Source: Clytia hemisphaerica (lineage: Eukaryota; Cnidaria; Hydrozoa; Leptothecata; Clytiidae). From it: DNA of 64,000 nt. Where the stretch lies: the NCBI GenBank assembly GCA_902728285.1, contig CACVBU010000598.1, positions 1,082,203 through 1,146,202 of the forward strand, read 5' to 3'. Of the stretch, positions 1 through 11,800 are shown piece by piece (position 1 is the first letter of the stretch; each line of letters starts with the position of its first letter). The translations under genes and the position numbers were made by a program. The notes beneath the pieces were generated by a model. The model searched no databases and had not been told where the DNA came from. It saw only the letters and a program-made list of their open reading frames with translations.

Positions 1-255
1 CAAAAAGTTACCTAATACTGACACGTTCACTGCCAAGCCACTTTAAGAATTTTGACCTCATTGAATTTCATCGAAAGTTTGACTTTCAAAGGCTCCAGCC
101 GCCTTGGTTCTGCTTTAAGTGCCTACAAATTGCCTACCGATCGACGCAGAATTTGAGGATGATTCCAGAAATGCAAAAACAAAGCAAAAAAAAGTATTTT
201 CTTTAAAGGTTATGGCCCTTTAGAGTACTGTCGGTATTTCGACACCTATACTACA
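1..255. repeat. Partial diverged copy of the 29171-29482 element
   Basis: Shares in order CACGTTCACTGCCAAGCC, ATCGACGCAGAATTT, ATGGCCCTTT.GAGTACTG and CGGTAT..CGACAC.T with the element at 29171. Right end not recognisable. Confidence 0.6.
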
Positions 256-2104
256 ACTAGGTCAACCCAGTCAAAATTGAAAAAAAAAATTAATGAATTC
301 TAGGAATAATGCTTAATAAAAGTGAATTTTCCCGTACTCCGGCGAGAATTAAGAGATTACAAATACAGACTCGGTGTGTGTGAAGTTTTACTTGTTTCAT
401 GAACTTCTTCGTTAGAGGTTCATGCTTGTTTCATGACTTCTCCGATGGTCGATTTCAAATTTTCACTGAGTTACTGAGACAGGGGTATTATGGTGGCACT
501 TAAAGAATTCAGAACCAGCGTGGACTCGCCATGAACACAAAGACAGGAGACAGTAATAATTCTATATGGTATTCAATGCTCAGATACATAGTATACTCGT
601 AGTTGGCAGCAAACTTTCTAAGCTCTTATTTGGAAAATATATACTTTTTAATTCTTTTCTTAGCGAAAGAAAATACTTTATAACATTGTCTCTCTCAGTG
701 CCCGGTGAGAACTTTTATACCCTTTGGAAAAATGAAGGTTAAAAAAACAGTAAGGAATAAAGAAAATAAAAATTTCTCGGGTTCTTAAATATCTGGGGCA
801 TATTTTCTCACCGGGCCGATTATTTATTGCCAATTGTTCCACTAGGAAGGGGCTCCACCGTGTCATACTTTCTTGCCTCTTTTAGCTTACCAATTTCCGC
901 TTGCAGAAATATTTGCACCCCTGTCTCAGAGATGATTTAAGCCAGGGGATGCGAGACCTCCGAGAGAATGAACAGTATATGAACGAACAGGAAATTATGT
1001 CTTGTCTCATACTGTACCCCGTCTCATTATCAAGCCTTTAGAAATATTCCCTTTCGTCAAAGACATTTCCTAGGAATTTTCTTCTGGAAAATAATACATA
1101 ACATATAAACTCCTAAATTATCACTATACAAAATATACAAAGACATTGTATTCACATGAACAATGAGTGACTATTAACATTTGAACATTTATTCCTAGCT
1201 ACTCTGAACACTAACAAGCCTCTTGGGATAGTGTGGCAGTAATTAAAAATGACATGATGACGGCATTTGATATTTTTTAATTATTCAATAATTAACTCCT
1301 TTCCATTTCTCGGTTCCGTATCACTTAACAACGCCTTCAACTTGGGGCGCAAAAGGGCGATTCGCGTTTTAACACGAACAATTTTCCGCCCTAACTTTAG
1401 AATGAAAATACGAAGAATAGACATTGTTTTTCGTTTAGTGAACCAAAGATTGTATACAACTGGCTTTCGTAGAACACAATGCCAAAGGAATCTCCAATCA
1501 CGGTCGTTTCATTATTTCTTATTCGGCATTTCAAAAAAGGGTCTGAAAATCAGAAGGTTTTCTTCTTCAATTTCCGAAGAACATGTTCCAAATCTTCAAA
1601 GCCATATTTTTCCGATAGCTTGATCGATCAGTGAACGGGATCTGAAAACAGAATGGAAAAAGACATCGTCAGTGAAGTATGAGAGGCGATTAAACAAATT
1701 ATCCGATTCACCCCGTCCTACGGTACTCTAATTATTAACGCGTAGCCAAAATTCTGCATAATTAATTTCACTCTAATTATTACGCGTGATCAAGCCTTGG
1801 ACAAGAAAAATTAGACAGGAAAGTTTTATTTTTGATAAACTTCTTTCTTTCATAAACACAAATTAAAGGGATCTTCGTCATCCTCCTCTGGCTCCTCCAA
1901 ATCAGCTAATGCTTGTTAATACATTATACGATCTATATGTAATATATATTACACAAGCCTTTAAGTAACGCGTACTTAAAACACTTGAATATATCGTAAT
2001 TAATTGTTCTCTAGTTTTTCACGCGTAGCGTCGAAAATAATTATTTATTGCCACGCGTTAAATTAGAAAAACCACGGTAGGGTTGCGTTTTTAGCGAATA
2101 TAAA

Positions 2105-2310
2105 GAAATCGATATTAATCGATAACAATCGAAAGCAATCAGCGATTAATCGATAGCAATCGATAACAATCGAATCCAATCGATAAGAACGTAAAGTCTT
2201 AGTATCGATTGGCTATCGATTGTTTATCGATTAGTTATCGATCACTATCGATTATTATCGATTAAAATCGATTAATATCGATTGATTTCCCGTATCGATT
2301 TCATCGATTG
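2105..2310. repeat. ATCGAT-rich foldback satellite
   Basis: Left half repeats AATCGATAGCAATCGATAAC-type units; right half repeats the inverse, TATCGATTGNTTATCGATTA. The two halves can pair around about 2195. Units are 10-12 bp and imperfect. Confidence 0.85.
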
Positions 2311-4094
2311 GGTACGCCTGGTATACCACATGCGTTTGATTTGGGAACGTGAAACATGAACGCGAACTACCCATGTCGAAACTTTTCAATATATCTCCAG
2401 AACTAACAGATTTTTTGAAATTCTGTAAAAAGGTCCAAGTTCCTGAATAGTTTTACTATGTTCTGTGAAAAAATCATAACCATCAGTCAAATACTCGTTC
2501 ATCTATTTAAGATTAAAGACAAAAATTAGCGAAGAAAAATAAACCTTGAGCACAAAAAATGCTTTTTTAAACCCTTTTTTCCACCAAAAAACAAATAACT
2601 TTAATAGACTTACCTTCCCCAAACATTGAAGAAGCCTCTACTAATTAAAGTAAATGAGATAAGATAGGATAAAACCTTAGAATCAACCAGAATTTACAAC
2701 CTTTCGTCCAAAGCAAAAGACGTGCTTTCTCGCCGCCATCTTGTTTTCAGTCAGGACCTCATCTCACTTTATCGATATTACGCAAACGGTAGTTTGCGCT
2801 AAATTATTTTGGTTTCACTTTCTATTTCAAGCAAAGGTCTTAGCAACAAGACGCGCGTACATAGCAACGGGGCTGGGTAGAAAAATCTAAACATAGAATT
2901 AAAAAAAAATATCATCGTATAGAGCACTGAAAACATCTTCAAATAACCTTTGCCCGCTATCAGCCCGCGCGGTAATCTTTGCCCGCTCCAATTCTTAGAT
3001 AATGAATAAGAGAGATGCGCTTAGCTAAGCCGTGCTCGCGGGCGATAAATTTATGTTTACTTTTCTTGTATATTTTAGTGGTATTTATCCAATGAAAAGG
3101 ATGTTGACATAATATGCACGACACTGACAAAATATGCACGGCATTGATTATGACATCATTAAATATGTCAATATCGATTCAACGCCCGTTAAAGAAAATA
3201 ATTTGTAAATAGTTCTTTTTATCGTAAAATTTAGAAATACAAGCAAAAAAGAGTCAAATTTAATATTTGTTTCCTATCTAGATTATATTAGCGTTAGAAT
3301 ACGGTAAATTTTCACGAAAAATATTTCGCGATGGTGGTACGCCCAATCGCGCCCACGGGAAAGTTCCAATTTTTAATTATCGGGAAATCGGGGAAACCGG
3401 TTCACCACGTGGATAAAAAACGTACAGAATGAAAACCTGATAGCAGGTTTTCAACCAGATTTATTCAGATAAAGCTATAAGAGGTTCATTACTTGTGGAT
3501 TTTAAAACCTACATAACCAAAAACGAAAGTTGTTGTGAAGGAAAGAGTAAACGCAAGACAGAAGGTTTGCTTGTGTTGATCAGGTATGTTTTTATTCTAT
3601 CTGAACTAATGTTAAAAAAGACCAAAGAGGTCCTGACTGTGTTTGAGAATGAGAATTATTTTCGGTTCCAGTTCCCACGGTCTTTTTTTCATCCAATCAG
3701 ATCGCGTGATTTCACTTTCGCTTTCTCTAGTCCAATAAGACTTCTGGAATTGAGTCATGTGACATCTTATTGAAAAACCCGCGCAGAATAAAATAGAAAT
3801 ACAGGGGGTCACACTACTGGCTACAGGAACTAAAAGCAAGCAATTAAAGCCAATATTTTTGGTTTTTCTGAAGGACAAAAGGTATAGGAAGCTTTACTGA
3901 AGGAGGGATAAGGCTGGGACTATCTATTTAAAAGATATGGACAAAAAAGGCACTTTTTTGGTGATAATTAAGATTTTACTTAGAAACTTTAATTCTCTTA
4001 CCCCTGTCTCAGGCCCCCCTGATATGAGCAAGGGAACCATGTTGGCCACCCCTATTGAAAATTTCAGATCAAAACAAACAAGGAATTAATTTCT

Positions 4095-4657
4095 GTAAGG
4101 GGTCTTCGACAAAAAACTTTCCAATTTTTTATCGATATTGGGCCGATAAGCTTCAGACCCCCTCCCCCCTTGCTCTTATCGGCCAAAATTTTTCGAAACC
4201 AACTTTTACATCTTCGAAAACACAATTTTCTCCAATCATGTCTGCCATCGCGTTGATCTCGCCTTCCCACCCGTCATCGTTGAATTTTTGTCTCTTTTGC
4301 ACCAACATTGAGTTTGTTAATACCCGCATTGATATTGTTAATCGAAACGAAAGTTAAAATAACGCGATAAAGTCGCAACATTTCGAAGGAAACGGTAACA
4401 CGCTGGCCAATGAAAAAAGAGTTTTTTTATCAAAGCTAATTCAAAATTGTACTTTTAAAGTTGCGAATTTGTGGGCGAAGGTGAAAGCAAACTCCACTGA
4501 AAGCATACAATTTTGTTGACGAAATCAGAAAGAATTTGGATAAAAAGATTTTCGTCCCAATACTTGTTTTTTTATCAGTATGTAGTTGGACCCCCACCCC
4601 CTTATCAGCCCAATGCCGATAAAAAATTCGAAAGTTTTTTGTCAAGGATCCCTAACT
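4095..4657. mobile_element. Degenerate inverted-repeat element
   Basis: GACAAAAAACTTTCCAATTT at 4109 and the inverse of GACAAAAAACTTTCGAATTT at about 4625, each continuing into TTATCG, ATTGGG and a C-rich run. Ends GGGGTCTTC and the inverse of GGGATCCTT. Confidence 0.6.
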
Positions 4658-5002
4658 CAAAGAAAATTGGAAAAAGCTGGTTTTTGACTGTTTCTGATCC
4701 TAAAGTGCTATTTTTTGGTAAAAGCTATGCAATTTATGTTTGGATTTCTAGAAAGCTTACCCATTCATTGTCAATATATTTTTTATTTGACAGTAATCTC
4801 TTCATGGAATAAAAAAATATAGTCAAAACTTGTAGGGTCATTTTTCAAAAAAATTTTGCCAAAATCGATTTTCGCATTTCGCCATTTTACCCTACGCAAA
4901 CGCACGTGTAGCGTCCTGCTGAAATGCGTATCAAAGATTAATGCTGCAAAAGCGCTGTATTGTTTACTTGACGATATTATTATCAAGGACTTACCATGAG
5001 AT

Positions 5003-5202
5003 CGGGTAACTTGCATCAGTGGAGGCTAACATGCATAGCCCTCAAATGAATGACCTGTCTGGTCATTAAAATACAACTACGCAGCTCCGCTCACAGCTCC
5101 AATCTACCATTTTTGTTTTGATTTAACTTTGTATTTTAATGACCAGCCAGGTCTTTCATTTGAGGGCTATGTATGTTAGCCTCCACTGATGCAAGTTACC
5201 CG
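5003..5202. mobile_element. 200-bp MITE with ~73-bp inverted repeats
   Basis: Left CGGGTAACTTGCATCAGTGG, then GAGGCTAACATGCATAGCC; right mirrored, ending CACTGATGCAAGTTACCCG. Central loop about 50 bp. Arms near-identical, so young. Confidence 0.9.
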
Positions 5203-6124
5203 AAATTATCTGTCACAGTTAGGTATACCATTTTCAGCGCAGGCCGAGGATTGAGCTGAGAACGCTTGTATAACGCCTGCGAGCTCCCGCACCGGTGAAA
5301 AACTTTAATCTGCCAATCATCTTCTCAAGCAAAGAGTATGCCAAGCAATTCTAGCTTTACGATAGTGCCGCGGATCATCAGTTGATAATATTCAATTATC
5401 ATTATCCCTTAATTTTCATTCCTAGAACTTTTGCAAAAAAAGGAAAAATAGAAAAGTTGTATTTTTTACTGCTCTATTCACATACTGAATTTGAAAGATC
5501 TTCTATGTGACATTTTTTTGCAAACTTCAAAAAACTGATTTTTGTCTCGCTTTTGCAGGACTTTAGCTTAAGTGCTTGCGTGCAGCATAGGGTACAAAGT
5601 CCAAATATGCATTTCCTGTAATTTTCGTATGAAGAGTTAAGTCTTTAATGTCAAATGAAAAAGTTTTTGATAGAACAAAACTCAACCTTTCCCTTACCTT
5701 TCCAAACAAAAACTTCAAATATTCCATTTGCCGTTAAATAATTATAAACAAAAACATCAAGCTCCCAAACGTTCCTTATTACGGGAATTACATACCCTTA
5801 AAAACAAGGGTATCGCCTGGATTTGCCCCACCTCCACCCTATCATCTTTATTTTACTAGAATCACCCTTTTGACTTTCAAAACATATAGTATTAATTAAC
5901 TAGAAACTTATAATACTTTCAAAGAAACAAAAAATTGGTGGGTTAATCAATGAAATTTTTGAAAAGATTCCTGGTTTTAGTTTCAATTTTCCACAGACAG
6001 TTTTCTAGTGCTTTATTAATTGCGCACAACTTTCCTGACCACTTGTAAGAATAATTCATACTGGAGGCTGTCAGAAGCTGTTTCACATAGAAGAACTTGA
6101 TTCTGTAATTTCTTTCAGTCAGTC

Positions 6125-9100
6125 ATGAATTTTGAAATGGAGCAAATGTTATTCCAATGCTTTCATGCTGCTGTTGCACATTATCAAAATGGTGAATATC
6201 ATAAGGCCCTTCATGCATCCCACATTGCTGAGCCTTTGCGTCATCAGATAGTCCACCCTTTTCTTTTCCAAATGGATATTATATCAATGCTTACAAAATT
6301 GGAATTGAAAGAATCTCCATTGGAAAATGTTGTTACAATTGGACGATTCATGAAGGCATTTGGTGATCATTTTGTCAATTCTATTCAACAATTCTGTCAA
6401 GTAAGTGCTTATTCTCAATGTGTTTTTTAAGAGAACGATTGACAGTTACAGGCTTGAGCCCAAATTTAGGTGAATTGGAATAATCCTAAAATTGGTAAAA
6501 ACATATAAAAATTTAGGGAAAATATATGCAAAAGCTATAAAGAAAGAAAGAAACCAACACCAAAGAAGGCAGTTCTTTTAAGCCATATTTCTTAGTACCA
6601 ATTTGCTCTTCTAAATTTCAGGTTTTGAATTATGGTAGAAATACAGTAAATTCATTACAACTGGTTTAATGCATTGATGCAATTATCAGTTGGATTTTAA
6701 GGAAAGAATTTGCATTGATGCAATCTTCAGTTGGATTTTAAGAAAAAGATTGCATCAATACATGAAACCAGTGGTATTGGCATAGAAAAATAATGTTTCT
6801 TTTAATGAAGTTATTTGTTCTGCAGTAGTATCGAGCACTCTAATTGTGAAGATACAATTTACAAGCAGAAATACAGTATGTAATTGGAATACTTGAAAGA
6901 CTTGCTTTTGCTTTTTACAGGATCTTTCAATACCATTTGTCAAATTGATCAATACTGCTGTTGAGTATGTGCTTAAAGATCACGCGAGAATTGTTGAGCA
7001 ATTATTCAACCTCATCATTAATAACAACATTTTGTTGAATGATCATCAAATACAAAGTCGAGTCGTAGGACTGGTACATTTTTGGATGGAACTCATTGAT
7101 GTTTATTTGAATAAGCAGCACATTGAAATGATGCATCAGCCACTTTTTATTGCCTTGATGATAAAAACAACGGCGACTGATCATAAGGTTACTTCATCAA
7201 TATGCTCTCAATTTTTTTTACTCAGACTCTAGAAGTTTGCTACAAACTTTTTTGTCTAAATTTTTTATTTTTGTTGTTGTTGTTTTGTTTTTTTTTTGTA
7301 ATAGAAGCAGTCTTCTATGTAAATAAGTAGGATGGAAATGGTCTAAATTTTTGTCTTAATGAATATTCAATTAAAATTAATTTTTCTATTCAAAAGCCTA
7401 GAAATAAAATTTTGTAATTTCCTGGTTTAATTTATCAGCCTTATAGCAATAGCATGAAAATGTGTGTAACAATATTGTAACAGGTGCTTATGTAATGAGT
7501 TATTTTATTCTACTTTTACCTTAGCATGCAAGAAATTGCTGGCTCCTTGTTGGAAAGGAAGACTTTTTTGATCAGAAATCACTTCATTTTGCACACAATG
7601 CTTTTTCAATTGTTCAGAACCTGGATTTCCATCTGGCTTATTCTGGCAATACAACCATTCAAATGTTAAGAAATGAATTGAAGATTTACTTGACAGCAAC
7701 AAACTTCCATTTTTGTTATGAAGGAGACTTTACTTTGTGGGTATCTGATATTGGAAATAATCTTCAAAGTCTGCTTTTACCCCAAACTGTAAGTGTTTAC
7801 TACTTACTAACAGTTTTGCAAAAATAAAAAAACAAACACTTAAGGTATATGTTCACCTTTCTTGACACATTCTCTTTAATTGATCATATCTTTAGAACAA
7901 CAAATTTTTATATATCAAAAGTATATATTTTCTAAAAGCCAATAATATTCTCTTTCTAATGGTAAAAGTTTCAGCTGAATTTAAAAAACTGGGCAGGATA
8001 TAATTAAAATCTTAAGAATTTTAAGCTCACCTACTTCAAAGAAGTTAAAGTCACCCATAGCTTTTGAATTTTGAAAAAATAATTTCGATACTATGTTCCC
8101 AATAGATTGAACTAAAAAAGTGTCTTGGGATTTTTCTTGGGATTGACTTTAACTCTTTAAATCCTAAATTCTGTAAAAATATCGATGAAAAAGTAAATTT
8201 AAATGTGATTTTTTCAGTTATCTGTAAATTGAGGAAAAACAACTCGGTTAGAAATAAAATCCTAAGACACTTTTTAATATAGATCTTTGGGGAATCTCAC
8301 AAAAAAAGAATGAAGTCGATATCTAAATGCTATGGGTGACTTTAACTTCGTTAAAAGTAGTATGGTGTGGTAAAATTTCATTTTGTTCTACATCAATTCG
8401 AAATTTTTATCGAGATGATTGCTGTTTATTTGAGTAATCAGTGAAATGTGTCAAAAATATTACTATTCAATAGAGGTGAGAATAAACATCAGCTAAATTC
8501 TCTCTTTTGTCTTTGTTGTTTCCGAAAGAGACAATTTTTTGAGTAAATAATCCATCATAAGAACGAACTTTGTTTTGAAATTTAAATGGTTATAACTCTG
8601 GATCAAAGAAAGATTTTAAGATCGCGATTTTACCAAAATGAAATCCAGTAACTTTCCTTCCACTTTGACTGAAAAAAAATTTTTTGACAAAAAATCGGAA
8701 AAAAGGTGTACACATACCTTAAAGGGGAACTAAACATTTTTTGAGGTCATGCTTTTTTTGTTTCCAAGAACTACACAACACAGTATAAGTTCGAAAAAAT
8801 ATAATTTCCACTCTCAATGTCTTTCCTATTTTGTACAAAACCTTCTTTAAAAAACGTATAATTTGTTTAAAATGAACCCTCACTTTACACATGTTTGTGA
8901 CGTCATATCGTTCATATTTTTTATGAATTTTGTGTATGTTCATCAACTTTAAAGTTTGATATTTCGTGAACAAGAAATAATAGGAAGATAGTAAAATCAT
9001 TTTTGATTTCAGGAAGGATTCAGTTTTACGTGGACTAAATTTGGGGTTGTCAGCTTATTCCAATAAAAAGTTCAATTTTTTCAATCGACTCTAAAATCAT

Positions 9101-11800
9101 TTTCAATCACTTGTTTTCGAAAGTTCAAACATAGTTTTACTCCACTCAAAAATGGCTTTTTAATGAATCCTGTCTCTTGGTTAAACCATTTGTGGATAAA
9201 AAGTTATGGCTACGCTAAAAAAGTTAAAGGTTCTCTATCAACTAGAAGTAAGAGCTTTTCCAATTACTTTCTGAACGTGTTTACGTCAAACAGATGGCTC
9301 GACCTATTCCCCTAACAAAATACGCATTGCTTTAAAAAGATTAGATTTTCTGTAAACATAAAGAGCTATATCTTTTGATAGAGAAGTTTTTAGAGAAAAA
9401 TATTTTCAGAGATCATTCCTTGGAAGTATGTGATGTGATTTAGGTATTTTCAAAAAAATGTTTAGTTCCCTCTTTAAGAGACTCTATAGCACTTCATGTA
9501 ATTGTGATAGTAGAGCTTTCCCATTTTTTGAGTTGTGTAAAATGTCAATGATTGAATAAATTCATTTCTTTTTTCCAGGCTGGTATTAGAAAGGTGTGGC
9601 ACCAAAAGGCCATTTCAAAAAAGAGCGATATCTCTACAGCAAAGTTCTTGTTGAATAGTTGTATTTTACTTGCTGAGGCAGAATCTCGTGAAGATCTACT
9701 GGTCTTGTATCATACAGACTTGGCAGATATTGTATTTGATGATGATATCAATGAATCTTGGCTATATGCAAAGGCTTGTTTTTTGAAAGATACACATTTC
9801 AATGAAGTATGTGTAAATATTTTGAATCTGGTCTTAGAGCAAAATGCATTGATCATTTTCAAATCGTTTTTTTCTATTGAATCTTTCAAGCACTTCCCAG
9901 CATTTGATATACTTTTCTTTGGAACTGAACCAGAGTGTTTTTTATGAAAGGTCAATTCTAATTTTTATGATTTAAGGAAACAATAAAACAATGGAAAGAT
10001 TTAGGAAAGAAATTTTATGGAAAATCAAAAACTCAAGAAGCGTTGCAGATTTACAGTCAAGCCAAAAGAGGGTGCAATAATCAACAAAGCCAGTTAAAAA
10101 GGGAGCTCTCTTCAAACATCTCACTAATGCATCTAACTCTTAATAATTATGGTGATGCAGTTAATGAAGCTAAGAGTTGTATTCGATTAGATTCTTCATG
10201 GTTCAAGGTACATGAATTATTCGTTATACAAGGGTATCTTTTATAAGAATACTGAAAATAATTTTTATTTCACTCTCACTAAAAAGAAAAAAGTATGATC
10301 CATTGCTTATTTCAATACAAGGTATGCCAGGAATAAGTTACCTCTTTGACGTAGAAAATCTTCTATTAATAATTTTTGAAGACTCAGAATTGTTGTATTG
10401 GAAATAAGAAAAAAACAACATTGTGTCGATAGGTCATCTGTCAAGTTTATTTCAAAAGTTTTTAAATGAAGAGAAAAATAATTTCTGAAATTCCTCCAGA
10501 CAGTCAAAAATGTACTAATCAAACTTAATCATTTTAGGGCTACTACAGACTTGCCCAAGCACAATGTAAAATGAAGCGCTATGATGAAAGCAGCAGAAAT
10601 TTGATTTTAGCATTAGATAAATCCAGTGATAAACCAACTGATCAGAGTGTACTTCTCTTCAAGAATCGTGCCAAAATAAGTAAGCATTTTTGGTCATGCG
10701 ACTTTATATTTTCTTCCTTTTTTCTTGATTCGTGGGCTTAGAATGAAATGAAATCAATGACTTTTTTGTTTCTAAAGTTTTTTTAACTTTTTCTATGTCA
10801 TTTCAATTTAAAAAACTTTGTTTTAGATTCGAATGACTACCCATCAAGGATAAATCAAAGATTGCTTCAAATGACATTGGAGAAACTTCACGAGGAAAGC
10901 ACAGAAGAAGCCTGGTCTGCAATTGACAACATGTTTACAACAAAACCAAAGAAGTATGCTTTAAGCACCAAATCAACACCACTTGTCAAAGCCATTCAGA
11001 GAAAAATCAGTATTCCATTATTAGAAACCTTGATTAAATGTGGTGCAAATGTCAATGAGATCAAAACCTATAAAGCCAATGACAATTATCTGCAATACTG
11101 GCCTCTTAAAATGTCGATCGAAATGGAATTACATCATCATTCTGCTTGCTTGATTTTTTATGGAGCATTACCAAATCCAACAACAGAACAAACCGCAAAA
11201 AACAACAGAACAATCCCACCTATCATTGTTGCTACCCAACATGTTATTTGTAAAAGTAAGAGCTAAAAAATACTTTACTGCATAGAACTTGTAGTAGTTA
11301 CATAGTGTAGTAGTTATCCAACATGGTAAACCTTTAGTCCAACTTAAGTAATGTCATAATCATTTTAAGTTTGAATATTAAAAAAAAAACACTTCATTTT
11401 CTTGTTCTTTCTAGATGGTTCTTTTGAAATGCTAGAAAAGCTGATCAAATTTTACAAAGTAGATGTCCACCTACAAGATCAGGATGGGAATACTGCTATA
11501 CATATTGCATGTCAGGATCCATGCACACAAGCCAAATTATATGTTGTGAAAACTCTTTTACAAAACGGATTCAATCCCCATACACTCAATAAACATGGAT
11601 TAAAAGCTTCTGCCAATGATCAAATGAGGGGACCCCTATTAAACCAAGCTTGTCAGTTATACAAACATAGTAAACAATCATCTTTTGGGAGAAGGGAACC
11701 AAGTGCAAGTTCTCATCAATCTCAGAATGCAGCAAAGATAACTGAGATCACAGGAAGACCAGCGAATGAAACAAAAATTGAAGAAAATACACAAGAAAAT
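6125..11800 (+). CDS. TRANK1-like exons 1-8: TPR-like and ankyrin N-terminal block
   Basis: Exons 1-6 encode roughly residues 1-469 as alpha-helical TPR-like repeats. The clearest is in exons 5-6: a helix ending GDAVNEAKSCIRLDSSWFK, followed after the splice by GYYRLAQAQCKMKRYDESS, which is the usual TPR pattern of a small residue, aromatic and paired helices. Exons 7-8 (about 470-741) carry ankyrin-type repeats: LLETLIKCGANVNE in exon 7 and DQDGNTAIHIACQDP in exon 8, the latter close to the D-x-x-G-x-T-x-L-H-x-A consensus. Intron phases are 0 except phase 1 after exons 6 and 7. The exon 2 donor (AAG|GTTACT) is weak; it was chosen because it alone keeps the frame into exon 3. Exon 8 ends in a polar, Ser/Gln/Asn-rich linker. 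These repeats are protein-interaction scaffolds in general; the partners are unknown. Confidence 0.85.

Larger units (their letters stand above)
255..6118. other. 5' gene-less stretch
   Basis: No gene recognised. Contents: inverted pair GCCCGGTGAGAA (699) and TTCTCACCGGGC (804); CTGAGACAGGGGT (475) and its inverse (914), with another ACCCCTGTCTCAG at 4000; the ATCGAT foldback; an inverted-repeat element 4095-4657; MITE 5003-5202. An upstream 5'UTR exon of the TRANK1-like gene may lie here. Confidence 0.5.
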
